NCBI RefSeq assembly: GCF_024713975.1
Contig: NC_091112.1
Span: forward strand, 2,650,001 to 2,714,000
Direction: 5' to 3'
Source of the DNA: Paralichthys olivaceus
Lineage: Eukaryota; Chordata; Actinopteri; Pleuronectiformes; Paralichthyidae
DNA length: 64,000 nt
Under the pieces are notes generated by a model, which did no database searches, had not been told where the DNA came from, and saw only the letters and a program-made list of their open reading frames with translations. Shown here piece by piece: positions 14,185 to 26,500 of the stretch. Position numbers and translations under genes: made by a program. How positions within the stretch are numbered: the stretch's first letter is position 1; the number at the start of each line of letters is the position of its first letter.

Positions 14185-17100
14185 ATGCCTGAACCTGAAG
14201 CTCTTTACTCCAATGCTGAGTTCATAAGATTGAAGGGAAACACAAATGGTGAGTTTTAAAGTTTTCAGTACATCCAAAATAAAATGATAAATACCAAGTG
14301 TACACATTGATTTGTATTATTATAATTATTATTATTAATATTAGACGTAAAACAGTTAGTTGTTCGTTTTCATGTCTTTGACTTCGTGGACTTGACTTCC
14401 CTGTTTTGCTTTTTATAAAACTAAAACATTCCAGAAGTCTCCAGGATTCGTCTGTTGTGTTTTTGTGTTTGACTGAAATATGAACAAATCCACCAGCAGA
14501 AGGTAAATGTACATATATGTATTTGTTTTGTGTTGCAGTGGCCACATCCTCTGCAGCTGAAACCACTTATTCCAAATTCAAGATCTTAAACACTCGGGGA
14601 CCTGCAGAGCTGCCTGCTGGGTAATAAACCACATGCAACTATTTTAAAAATTCATTTCTTTGGGTTTTTAATTGTTGATTCTGAAGACACCACTTAGACC
14701 TTTTCATTATTTTCTGACTTTGTTTAATAAGAAAAATAATCAGCAGATCAAATGCTGATGGACGTTAGTTAGTTGCGGTCATATTGTTGTGTATAATAAA
14801 GTAAAAATAACATTCCTGTCCTAAACCTCGAGATTAATCAAAGAATAAAATGTGTTTTAATAAATGCTCATAGTTAGTTCGAGTGAAAAAGGAAGATGAA
14901 TTTGAAAGAAGAGAGAAGGAGAAAATCTTCTGCGTTTGTTTCCTGTGCAAAAGTGTGAAAAAAAGTCAGCGTTGAGGAAAGAAATTGAGGAAGTGACCGT
15001 TATGAAAGGTCAGAGTAATATTTATAATCAACACAAAAATTTAAAAAGTGGAGCCTTCTGTTTCCTGTGTGCTTCACTCACCCCTGGTTTTACAAATTCA
15101 TCTTTAATCTGTTAGAGTCGATTTCTGCTGGTCGACAACCAAAACAAAGTGAAAAACAAAAGACATGAAAGTGGGAGAACATCTTTAAAGACTTTTATGA
15201 ATATTAGATATTGATCTTCGTATTTCTCTTCTGCTATTGAACAGACTCCAAACAACCTGCAGCATCAGACAGACGGTCAGGGGTCACAACGGAGCGAGTG
15301 GCCCTGCTGGCCCTCAGTGTTCTCCTGGCAGCCGCCCTCATAACTCTTGGTTTAGGCTGTGAGTTTGATTCCTTAAAGTACATTTTTCAGAACGAGTCAT
15401 AAAATCAGCTTGAAACATCTTGAAATGAGAATTTTCTCTTTGAGATTCAACATCTGTTTGTTTGTGTTGATGAGTTTTGCTTCTTCAAGCCTGTAGATGT
15501 AAAATCAACCAAACAACAAATGGAATCAAACAACATTTTAAGTTAATGATTCTCCTGCTAAACCTTTACTGATGAGAGGTTCTTTCTTTTTTAATCAGTT
15601 TATCAACATACTCAAACCAAGAAGAGTCTCCAGGAGCTTCAAGTTAAACATGATGCAAAAAATCTCTCAGGTAAAGTTTTTGATTTTGTTTCTTGAAGTG
15701 TTTGATCCACGAGTCACAGCAAGGTCACTTCAAACTGCGTCACTTCTTCAGATGAAGCCTTTTCTTAAAGTTCTTTAGTTTAATTCTTCAGGTTTCTTCA
15801 CTTTTCTGTTTCTTCTCTGTTCAAATGAAGCGACTCTTCAAACGCCCAAAGGGGTGGAGCCAGGTCAATGTCCTCCAGTGAATAGTAAGTCACACATTTG
15901 CATCTTCTGATGATGGTTAAAGAAACAGCGAAGGACTGACGCATACAGTCAGATCAGCTGTGTCTCAATTCAGCGGCTGCATCCGGTAGAGGACGCGGTC
16001 GACCCGGCCCACGAAGGAGGCGTCTTGGTGGACCACGTCGACCACAGACGGCCGAACGTTGTGGTCTACAAAGAATTTCCATGATAGGTCTGCCCTTACT
16101 GCCATCACCTAGCAACAGAACTAAAGTTAGACAAGATGAGGAAGTTTTTATGGCCCTTGATTTTTACATTTGTCCTGTTAGATGTTCAGTTGAGTTAAAG
16201 CATGATAACGAGACGTCTCAACGCCTGCCGGCACCATCACCTTTTTGAACCCTTTTGAAAAATGGTTTGTCACCTCAGTGCAATGAATTCTGGGAAGGGT
16301 TGGAACAGGAAGGATCCAACCGTTGGAGTCTTTGTTTCTCGGCGTTAGACGGACGCATTTGTCGACCACATTCTAAGGAGCCTCTGATGTGGGACGGCGT
16401 AGTCACGTCGCTGTGATGCAATCGGCCTTCGAAGGATGCAGCTCCTGAATTAAGACTTTTGACTGTAACTGTAACTGCAGTTGCAGAACAGCTGCCTTGC
16501 TCAAGGGCAGTGTGCCTCCGCCCTCTCAAACTAAAATTGTCATCAGTCATTCAAAACTCTTTCCATTCAAAGTCGCTGTTGCTTCCAGATCCAAAGTAAC
16601 CAGTGATTTCCTTCACTTTGCTTGAATCTCTTCAAAGATGAACAATGTCCGAGGTGCAAGGACGCCTGGGAGCAACATGGAGGAAGGAGCTACTTCTTCT
16701 ACTCTGCTGCTTTAACCTGGAATGAGAGTAGAAAACGCTGCACAGAACTGGGAGGAGACCTGGTTGTGATAAACAGCGAAGAGGAGCAGGTATAAAACAC
16801 TGCTGCAGGTCGATGTTCTCTTATTTTATCACTTCGTCACAGAAAAGTCACAGAGAAATGTCATCACCTTCTCCTCTTCAGAGATTCCTGTTGTCTAGAC
16901 TGAAAGATATAATGGACCACCCTGAGGACAAGTTCTGGATCGGACTGACAGACTCAGAGAAAGAGGCTGAATGGCGTTGGGTGGACAACACACCACAGGA
17001 CCCAAGGTTTGATCATTGAGAAAACTGTTTTTGTCATGGACGTCAGTATTAAGGTTTTCATGGATCTGGTTCTGTGTTTCACAGTTTGACGTTTTGGCTT

Positions 17101-17250
17101 AAGGATGAACCAGACAACTGGAACAGAGAGAATCCTGATGGAGAGGACTGTGTGAGGATGGGGGAGACAACCTTCTACGAGGACCTGAAGACCTGGGTCG
17201 ATAAATCCTGCAAGAGTCCTCATAAAAGTATTTGTGAGAAACCAGTTTAA
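14185..17250 (+). CDS. Type II C-type lectin receptor, copy 2, tail motifs lost and exon-2 donor broken
   Basis: Exons by alignment to copy 1: 14185-14248, (14539-14616), 15245-15358, 15599-15670, 15831-15884, 16638-16789, 16882-17006, 17085-17250. Membrane anchor, stalk and lectin domain match copy 1 (EPDNWN, WVDKSC, CEKPV) with few changes. Exon 1 gives MPEPEALYSNAEF, so the ITIM of copy 1 is gone. Exon 2 would give TTYSKF in place of the ITSM TTYSEV. The exon-2 donor is also changed from GT to CT at 14617. The next GT, four bases on, would throw exon 3 out of frame. Exon 2 is 78 bases long with phase 1 at both ends, so skipping it restores a continuous frame of about 248 residues. The likely product is a motif-less short-tailed lectin. 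Alternatively this is an early pseudogene, though the other exons are intact. Confidence 0.8.
15959..16460. mobile_element. MITE in intron 5 of lectin copy 2
   Basis: Same element, orientation and position as in copy 1, with a few base differences and a 6-base CTGTAA insertion just past the right end. It marks insertion before duplication. Confidence 0.7.
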
Positions 17251-17667
17251 CAAACTGAGGCATTCTGCTTCATTAATAAAGATCTTCTCCAGACAGATAC
17301 ATAACAACTTTCAATTATATCTAGAGTCAAATATGTTCTTCAGTTACCGTGTTCTTTTAAAGTGACGTCTACTCCTCCCTGATATAAAATCTATGAATAT
17401 TAAATATATTAATAAAGATCTCTCCTACTTTTCTGTTGAGTCTATTCTGAGTGTCTTTCTAAGAAACCAGACAAAATGTTTCCTGACTTTTATAAATCTA
17501 GTGAGAAGTTATTCTGAGTCATTTTCTCATAGACTTCTATAGAAACACCCAGTGGAGTCGCCCTCTGCTGGTCGTTTGAGAGAATATAGATTTCAGGCAC
17601 TTCTGCATTGGCTTCTCTTCTCAGACCCAGAGTCTGACTCAGTTTATTTACAGTCCAAAGTTTTGCC

Positions 17668-17700
17668 TTAAAGGTCGAGTGTGTTTTAGGTGAAAGGTAC
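17668..17700. mobile_element. Truncated left end of the dispersed teleost repeat
   Basis: TTAAAGGTCGAGTGTG matches the element start at 12914 but breaks off after about 30 bases where another repeat begins. The matching right end lies at about 19263-19328, so the intervening DNA is probably a nested insertion. Confidence 0.55.
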
Positions 17701-17749
17701 GATGGAGTATTAGGGCCACATTTAAAAAAAAAGAAATTTGGGAATTACT

Positions 17750-17990
17750 TACGAGAATAAAGTCGTTATTAAATATGGCGAGAAAAATGTCCAAAAGATT
17801 AAGTATCTCCTTGTTTGTGAAACCTATACTAAAGTACAATTCCACGAAATGCTCCACGGCCCTCATTTTAACAACTCTCCTCCTCTAAAACAACGGGTTA
17901 GAATATTTACGACTGTATTCTCGTAATTTAATCTCGCCATATTTAATAACAACTTTAATCTCATCCTCATTTACATCAGGACAATAAGAA
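17750..17990. repeat. Imperfect inverted repeat (MITE-like hairpin)
   Basis: The arm GTTATTAAATATGGCGAG at about 17768-17785 recurs in reverse complement at about 17932-17950, with flanking ACGAGAATA(A/C)AGTCGT-type units on both sides. This is a non-autonomous element or hairpin repeat with no coding content. Confidence 0.65.
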
Positions 17991-19262
17991 CAAGAGTATT
18001 TACATAAGAACAGCCCCAGGTTCCTCTTCAGCACTGTAGCCAGGCCAACAGAGAGCCACAGCTCTATTGAGCCATCTATTCCTTTAGGTCTAAGTAGTAA
18101 TGACTTCATGAGCTTCGTTAATGATAAAACTAATAAACTATTAGAGACAAAATTCATCACCTCTTGCCCTCAACAGGCACTGAACTGCATTCTTACACAG
18201 CAAGTTTGAAAACAGCTGTAAAACCTGATATATATTTAGATTGATTTTCTCCTATCGACCTTCATCCGATAACTTCAATAATTTCTTCATCAAAGCCGTC
18301 AACCTGTCTCTCAGACCCCATCCCAACCAGACTGCTCAAGGATGTTCTACCTCTAGTCAGCCCTTCTTCATTGGATATGATTAATCCGTCTTTATTATCA
18401 GGATTTGTACCACAGTCCTTTAAAGTAGCTGTAATTCAACCTCTTCTTAAAAAGCCCACTCTAGAGCCAGAGGTTTTCGCCAATTACAGACCGATATCAA
18501 ACCTTTCCTTTCTCTCTAAGATCCCTGAGAAAGCTGTAGCCAATCAGCGGCGTGACTTTCTCCATAAGAGCAGTTTATTTGAGGATTTTCAGTCAGGATT
18601 CAGAGTGCATCATAGCACAGAGACGGCACTAGTCAAAGTTACAAATGACCTCTTAATGGCTTCAGACAAAGGACTCATCTCTGGACTTGTCTTGTTAGAT
18701 CTCAGTGCTGCAATCGACACCACTGACCATCAAGTTCTTTTACAGAGACTGGAACATCAAACTGGCATCAAAGTAAACGCCTTAAGCTGGTTTAAGTCCC
18801 ATTTTTTAGATCGATGTCAGTTTGTTCATGTCAATGATGAATCGTCCGTGCATAGCAAAGTTTGTCACGGAGTCCCACAAGGTTCTGTGCTAGGACCACT
18901 CAGTGTATATATGCTTCCTTTAGGGAACATTATTAGGAATCACTCCATCAATTTTCATTTTTATGCCGATGACACCCGATGTTATTTATCGATCAAGCCT
19001 GATGAAACCAATCATTTAACCAAACTTCAAGAATGTCTTAAGGATATAAAAAGTTGGATGACCTTGATTTTCTGATGTTAAATTCAGACAAAACTGAAGT
19101 TCTTGTAATTGGACCCAAAAACCTCAGAAACTCTCTTTCAGACACGTAGTTACTTTAGACGGGATCACCCCGGCCTCCAGCTCCACCGTTAAGAATCTCA
19201 GAGTTGTTTTTGATCAGGATCTGTCCACATAAGACTGCTTTCTTCCACTTACGTAACATCGC
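17990..19262 (+). mobile_element. 5'-truncated LINE (L2/CR1-like) with reverse transcriptase
   Basis: An open frame at about 18371-19075 encodes the middle of a non-LTR reverse transcriptase: NYRPISNLSFLSKI, FQSGFR, ETALVKVTNDLL, GVPQGSVLGP and the catalytic YADD followed by RCYLSIKP. Upstream (18060-18370) and downstream (to about 19250) more of the ORF is recognisable out of frame, so the copy is broken. The apurinic endonuclease part is missing. The Jockey-superfamily style resembles fish L2/Maui or Rex1-like elements; the exact family is not certain. Confidence 0.85.
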
Positions 19263-19328
19263 CAAAATTAGCTGCATTATGACACTTCACCGCTAGATGT
19301 CACTAAACTCTACACACTGAACCTTTAA
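19263..19328. mobile_element. Right end of the dispersed teleost repeat
   Basis: CTTCACCGCTAGATGTCAC followed by TACACACTGAACCTTTAA, matching 305-368. It probably pairs with the left end at 17668. Confidence 0.6.
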
Positions 19329-19539
19329 AATATGAATAAAAAAAAAATAGCGTTTCACTGAAGGTTCTTCACTTACAATTTCAATTAAAGACTTTTTTCC
19401 TCTAATGGACAACTTCTATAACGTGCCACTGGTAGTTCTACATCAATAAAGATGTTTATATTCTTCCCACTGAAAAAAACAAAGACACACAGAGACATTT
19501 GAGCAACTGATGAATCTCACACAACAAGATTTTGAAATA

Positions 19540-20535
19540 TCTTTTTATGTTGTTTATTTAAAAAGAACATACAATAGAAAAGACTAAAGAGAACCTTGGT
19601 AGTCATACTCTTCAGAGTGGGGGTTAATATAACCAAGATATACATGAAGGGACAGTGTTTGTTTATTTTTACATTTTGCGGGCTGATGCAAAGAGTGAAT
19701 GTCTCAAGAGATTGCTTCGGATGAGATAACACAACATGAGCTCAAAACAAAAAAATATTTTGTGTTTAGTCAACTAATCTTTGTTATTTCACAATCAGAT
19801 GAGCAAACCTTTCAAAATAAAATTACCTGATGAACACAGATATGAACAATGGGAGGTTGCAGAGGCGTCCCGAAAATCAAACCATGAGATGTTACAAAGC
19901 AAAACAATACACTCGCAATTTTCTGAATTACCAGGAACAACTCTGGTATAACTGCTATGCACAGTAGTGTAATATGCAACGAATCACCGCATTCATGATT
20001 GAAAAATCAAACCGTCCTATGGGCTTCTGCACAAAACGAACGTTGGTGATCAACATCAGAGGGTTTGTCTCCTGCTGCGGATGTTTACGACCAACAACAA
20101 GAAAAATCGAAACGTTTTTCTCTCTTTTCTCTCTCAGAAGAAATAATTGTTTTACTGAAAACACTTCAGTCCAATTTGCAAAGGAATCTAAAGGACGATG
20201 ACACGTGTTGGAAGGAAAGTAGCATAATGATGAGACGCAACCATTTAGCAGACACACAGGAGTTCAGCTGTGTCCTGCTGAACAGTTATAATCAGTCTGA
20301 ATGTCGAGCTGAGTTCAGTTCAGCTTCCAAGTCCCAGCTACACAAACACAATGTGTTTGAATATCTTCCTGTTCATGAAGTTTGACTGGATGAATTTCTT
20401 TGCTGTTCAGCACATTGTAGTTGTGTGAATTGTCCATTTGTGTTTATGGGACATGATTAAATGAACATTTCAGTTAAATCTACAACCATTTACACCACAA
20501 ATCTCTACACCAATAAAAGGTCACTTCTGTCTCTG
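19540..20535 (-). other. zmym4 3' UTR
   Basis: About 1 kb of non-coding sequence between the zmym4 stop codon and an AATAAA on the minus strand at about 19555. No convincing frame; the short open frames on both strands look random. Confidence 0.6.
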
Positions 20536-23500
20536 TCACTCTGAGTCCCCTTCCTCCTCCTCTTCAGGTATAAACGGTGGATCGGTGGGTGTGTTCTTTT
20601 CAGCCTCTCCCTCTTTGCTCTTGTTGAGATGCAGCTCTCTGACGGTGAGGATGCGGGTGAGCATCGCCTCCATGGTGGTGTCATCCAGAGCCGAGGAGGA
20701 GAACCACAGGGGGCTGTTGGGGACGCAGCAGCGCTCCGGGAGAAGGTAGAACAGGTTGGTGCGCTGCTTGACTGACTCCGAGCTAGAGGGAGGACAGTTG
20801 TTAGTGTCGACAAGGTGAACAGAAACATAATAAAGGAACTTGACTGGGCAAGACATTCAATGGGTTCAAATCCAACCCATAGAAGTTATTCACCACTTTC
20901 TTTAGGACAAGTCAAGAGATGAGGAGATTTCAAACAGCCACAGACGGCTCAGGAAAGTGTTGGTGGAATAACTCACCACTTGGAGAGGTAGAACTCGTAG
21001 AGTCGAACCGGACAGCGGAGCGGGTTCTCCGTGTTCTCCACCATCTCCAGGATTTCCTCTTTAGCCTCGTCCTCCTTTCGCTTCTTAGACGGAACCTCTG
21101 GATCTGAGGAAGACGCAGACACAAAGACACACATTTACTTTCATACAATCATGAAGATAATTTAAGAAGAGTGTCGTTTTAATATATTAAAATCTGTTAT
21201 AACTACAGATATTAGTACCTGTCTCTGCTTCGTTTATGGATATGGGCGGGTAGAAGCGCAGGAAAATGGTTTTGGTGTTGTTCAGGTTGGTTTTGGTGCA
21301 GCGCATGACGTGGGCAAAGGACAGCTGGCGGTGCTGCTCCACGGTGGTGAAGCCAAAGTACTTGCAGCAGAAGAAGAGCAGGGTGTTGAGGAGGACGATG
21401 GGGGAGTACGCCCCCAACTGTTTACAGTCCCAAAGATACTCCTCCTCCACACGGGAATGGACATAACCTGCAGAGGAGAGCAAACAGGATATAAATCATG
21501 GAAACGTTTTCATGAGACAGACATTGACAGAGTAGAAATTCAGGTGATAACTCACCACTGGCTGTGACTGGAGGTTTGAAAGTTCTCAGCATAGTCGTGA
21601 ACTCAGTGGAGAACTTGTTGTAGAAGCGATCCATGAATATATTCTCCACTCGACTGTTCTCAAACAGGTACTGCAGAGAGAAAGATTACAGATTCATGTA
21701 GAGAGCAAGGGGAACGTTTGAGGGAGGACTAGGGATGAACCGGATGAATGTGTGTGTGAGCAGGACGGCGCTTCTCTTGCCTGTTGGATCCCGAGGCAGA
21801 GGTAGAAGATGCTGTCGGGTGAGTACGGTTCTCCGTTTGGTCGTTTCACCTCAGTGATGAAGCAGCAGAGTCCATAACTCAGCTCAGCTGTGGTGCATCG
21901 CAGAAGATCCTCCTTCAACTCGATGGGACGAGCTGAAATATAAAACATAGGTCTGGTCATTCTGAGACATTTTAATAAAGAACTGTTCCATATTGTATCT
22001 ATATTATAAAAATGAATTTAATTCTAGTCCATAATCTTGGGTCAGGTAAAGAATGATCCAGGTCAGCTTCAGTGGTTGTATTCACGTTACATTCAGACTT
22101 ACAGCCGATGCGTGGTTTCTCTACGTTGGGCTGAGTCTGTCTCCACTGGATCCATCGCTTCCAGGCGTCAAGTCCGTACTCGCTATTCAGTTTCGGCAAT
22201 TCTGAAGACACGTCCTTGTTGGAAGAGCCTCTTTGAGACGCCGCTGCAGCTGCCTTAGACCGCTGCGCCTTACGACCCTATGATGAGGAGAGGGAGAGAG
22301 GGGGGGGGGCTGCAAAACCAGTGTCTTCACCAGAAAGTTTAAATAAAATAAAATAAAGTCAAATTACCCTTTTATCTCGGGCTTTCCTTTGACCTTGTCG
22401 TCGTCGTCGTGCCGTTGCAGGCGGGGGGCTGGGAGCGGGAGGGCCCTTCTCTCGAAGCCGGGACAACCTCTCCAGTGTTTCTGGCAAGTTCACAATTAAA
22501 TAAAAAACATGAGACCAAACACCAAACCGGTTTGATGCATGTTATTCTGTCCACGACAGATGAAAAGATAAGTCTCCCATTCAACTCTTTAGACACGGGG
22601 GAAACGACGCTGGGAATTTAGAACATATCTCATCTCCTCACCGATAGTGAAGTCGGCTTCGACGTCCATGGGAGGCGGAGCTGGAGGCGGGGGCTCGGAG
22701 TAAGGCTCGCTGGGCATCGCCGCAGGAACATCTATGATCGAGTTGAGCTTCTCCTGCGTGAACGATCGACTCGGCGACCGGAGGCCCGTGTCGGAGGAGG
22801 CGTCCTCCCAGTTGTTGAGGAAACTCGTCAAGTCGTCTGTGTCCAAATCGTCACTGAAGTTACTGGCGTGGTCTGTAAGATAAACAGGTGGATTGTGGTC
22901 ACGTGTGTTTATGTCCTGATCGGGATGATCCTGATTAGTTTCTTTAAAATTATTCTTTCTTATTTTTTCCTTAAAGAGTAGAAATGTCTCTCACCCTCAG
23001 GGGCCTCCTGTCTCTCCGTCCTCTTCTCCACCACTTTCGCCTTCGGTCGCTCAGGTTTGTTGTTTTCATCTTGTTCCGCCACCATCTCAGCCATGAGGAT
23101 GAGCTCGGCCTCGAAAGGATCGGACGGGATCTTTTCCTTGATCTCCTGGATGGTCTCTATGATGCGTTCTGCGCTGTCCATTGTCACAGGAAGGAACATG
23201 GGCACGGGCAGCTGTGGGAGGCAGATTGGGAGAGTGAGAAAGTTTTCACTCCAACAACGTCCAACATTTAATAGCAGCATATATAAGCCATAAACTATTC
23301 CTTAGAGCGCATTTCCTGTTGCAAATTAATGCTATAAGGGAATAATAAATGTTTGAATAAACCTTACGTCAAAGCGATGAATAAAAAGAATGATCTAAAT
23401 CATTCAGACCGAGGTGGTCGAGGAGTTCGACGTACCGGTAGCGGCAGGCCCACAGGTGTGGGAGTATACTGGCTGTACATGTTCATGGGTACGGGGACAA

Positions 23501-26500
23501 ACACGGGCACTGGGACGGGCAGGATCATCACTTTTGGGAAAGCAACGTCTATAGAGAGGGAAATAAAAAAAAACATGAATCAAGAGCATCGACAATAACA
23601 ACATATTTTAAACACAAAAACAAACCGACTGAAAATCTTCATTATGTTTCAGGGTGCAGCTTTTACCTGTCTGGGATTCAACATCGGCCGTCTGTGTTTT
23701 ACAGGAAACTCCTTTATTCTGCACCAGTGGACGACAGAGCAGAGCCTTGTTCTTCAGGATTTTCGGGGCAGCAGCAGCAGCAGGAGGAGGAGGAGGAGGT
23801 TTCACCGCTTCAGTCTGGACGCTGATCTGTACGAGAAGGTGACAAAAAACAAGAATATTTCCTGATTTCACAATTTTAAGAACAAATATGGAACTAAGAT
23901 TATTTTCGGGGGATTTGGTCATTTTAATCGATGTGTACATAACAACAGCCAACTTACATGTCCAGAGTTCTTTGATTGAGTCTGTGAGACTGTGCCTGTG
24001 GAGACAACGTAAAAAAAAAAGAAGAAAAAAAAAAATCAACCCTGGCAACTGATGGAAAGTCAAGTATGCGACATTTAGCACAAAGATACTTGAGTGTGTT
24101 TGAGTTTTCTACTTTGTTGAGTTGCAGTTCCGTCAGAATCCTCAGGTTTTGCTGTTTGAGGGTCTGCAAGTGAGATGACGTTGGCGATGACGGGCGTGGC
24201 CTCACCTGTTTCTGCACATCACCCCCAAAAAAAACCAGAGAAACAGAGGAGTCAGCTGAGAGTGATCCAGGGTCCGTATCCATCAAGTGATGCAGAGTTT
24301 CAGACAGAAGTGAGATCAACCACAACTCCTATAACCGGCCCCTCCACGACACAGTGACACATTAAATCTAAATAAAGCGTTCTGAGCGGTTTGAGTTGAA
24401 ACCACAACAAAGGAAATGAATAAATGAAAAGGAAACAGTTGATACACACCTTTCAAGACCTCGCCCTGTGTCGCCACCTTATGACTGCAGAACTTCAGCA
24501 GGCAGGTCTGATCACAGAAGTGTTTGACCTCCCCCAGCAAAGGAAGACTCTGCTTCAGTTTCCCTTTGCACCCACAGTTGTCACACTTAGCAACCTGACA
24601 GAGGAGACGGGTAACGTGAAGCTGGGACTCAAACGATCCTCATCCTCACCACGGTTTGAGTTTAATGACATGATTCAAGCTTACGTGACAGAAGAGCATG
24701 GTGTATTTGAACCTGCACTCCTCAGAGCAGAACTCCTCTGTCGAGCCTCCGTACTGAGCCGTCACCAGCTTCTTTGAGACACAGTGGCAGTAGACGCACG
24801 AGTTACAGTGTTTCCCCCAGTTTTTACTCAGGTCGTGTCTGAAGAGGAGCTTACAACCTGGGACGAAGAGGAGAAATAAGACTTTAACCCTTTCAGATAA
24901 AAAACAATAGTAATGCATAGGTTACAGCTCTTCGATAATCCTGAAGCACATTTCCGTCAGTCTCCTCACCGTCGCTGCAGAAGTAGCAGTCTTTGTTGTT
25001 TATTCTTTTGGCGTCTCTGGTGATCTTTGCGATTTTACAGTATTCACACAGGCTCGTCACGTAGTTGACCCTCTTGAATTCCTGAGAACAGTCCACGCTA
25101 CACAGAAAAACAAGCTTGTCCTGCAAACAGAGTGGATGCGAACAATCAGAAAGGTCCGAGCGTGTCACGCGGCTGAAATTTCAATTGTTCACGATCTTTC
25201 TCAAACTAATTTACATCCACGAGAATCTTGATGCATCAAACAGCAGTAACAGATCAACGCAGTAAAACCACCTTGATCTGGATGAGCTCGGGTTTGAACG
25301 TGATGTTGCGGGCGCACTGGGCACAGTCCAGCTTCGGCGGCACATTGGAGAAGAACTGCTGAGGTTGGGGAGGAGTCACCGGCTGGATTTGCGTGGATTC
25401 AACTGGCAACTTGGTGAAAACATTCACATGTTTCTGGGACTTCTTGAACTTATCCTACAACACAGAAAAACACCGGAGGAGTCAAGCTTCATGTTCTTTC
25501 CTTGGGTATTTATCAAACAGTACACTGCATTACCTGAAAAGCCATAACACACTGTAGCCTGCAGAAGTTCCTGATGGTGGTGTCTGACATGGCGAGGTGA
25601 TAAGCCGGTACAGAGTTTTTCCCACAGCTATCGCAATTCAACCGAGCGCCTGTCGAAAAGAAAGAAAATAACCTCATTAGCTCGCCTCGTAAAGTGACGC
25701 GTTATAAGTTAAAGATCGAAATAACCAATGAAAACGTGTCTAGTACCTGAAGCACTGACAGTTTGAACCTTGAATGCCATCACACAGCTGCTGCTACAGA
25801 AGAGGTTCACAGAGTCGTCGTCGTTTTTGTTGTCGATCGTCTCTGCCAGCAAACGGTTAGTTTGACACATCATGCAAGGCTGAGATATCTTGGTTTTCTG
25901 TCGAGGAATCAAAGAGAAAATGAACATGTCCGGTTCATCGTCACAACAAATCTGCCTCTGCAGGAACACGGAGGGAACGTATCCTGGTTTCATTTTGTAT
26001 TTTTATGTTTTAAAAACAAATATGTTCGGTTTTCTTTCTCATACCTCTTTGTACTTAGCCAGACATTCGGAGTCGCACAGAGTTTTGTTGCCGTCCTCCA
26101 TCTTCAGCATGAGCGGTTTGCTGTGGCAGAAGGAGCCACAGTTGGCACAGCCGGCCATGGACAGGTTGTTTACTGAACGGAATCGGTTAAAGCAGGCGTC
26201 ACTGCAGATCTTGTGGACAGCACCGCTCAGGATCACCTCGTGTTTGCTCTGCAAGAAGATTGTGGAAAACGTATTCGATTACTCAAGAAAAATAACGGAT
26301 TAATAAGAGAATGATGTCAGCAGCTCTGTTCTGCTTATCTTACGATGCAGTATCTGGTGCACATGCTGCAGAGCGACTGCGGTCCGACTGGTTGTGGTGT
26401 TGCTTTGGCGAATTCGGGTTTCCTGAAGCTGGAGGGGTTTTTCTTGTAGTTGAAGGAGGTCAAACAGTTTTGGCTGCAGAATTCCTTCATGACTCCTTTA

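Larger units (their letters stand above)
13960..17695 (+). repeat. Tandem duplication, unit 2
   Basis: Partner of 9190-12945. It includes the whole second lectin gene and the shared intron-5 MITE. Differences concentrate in the 5' flank and cytoplasmic-tail exons. Confidence 0.9.

Noticed and set aside
17668-19328. Retrovirus or LTR element as source of the reverse transcriptase
   Set aside because: The reverse transcriptase is of non-LTR type (NYRPISNL, GVPQGSVLGP, YADD context) and no long terminal repeats, capsid or envelope parts are present.
22984-23293. Plus-strand frames of 78-95 codons
   Set aside because: Antisense to the acidic zmym4 exon at 23212-22995, which has the supported reading frame.
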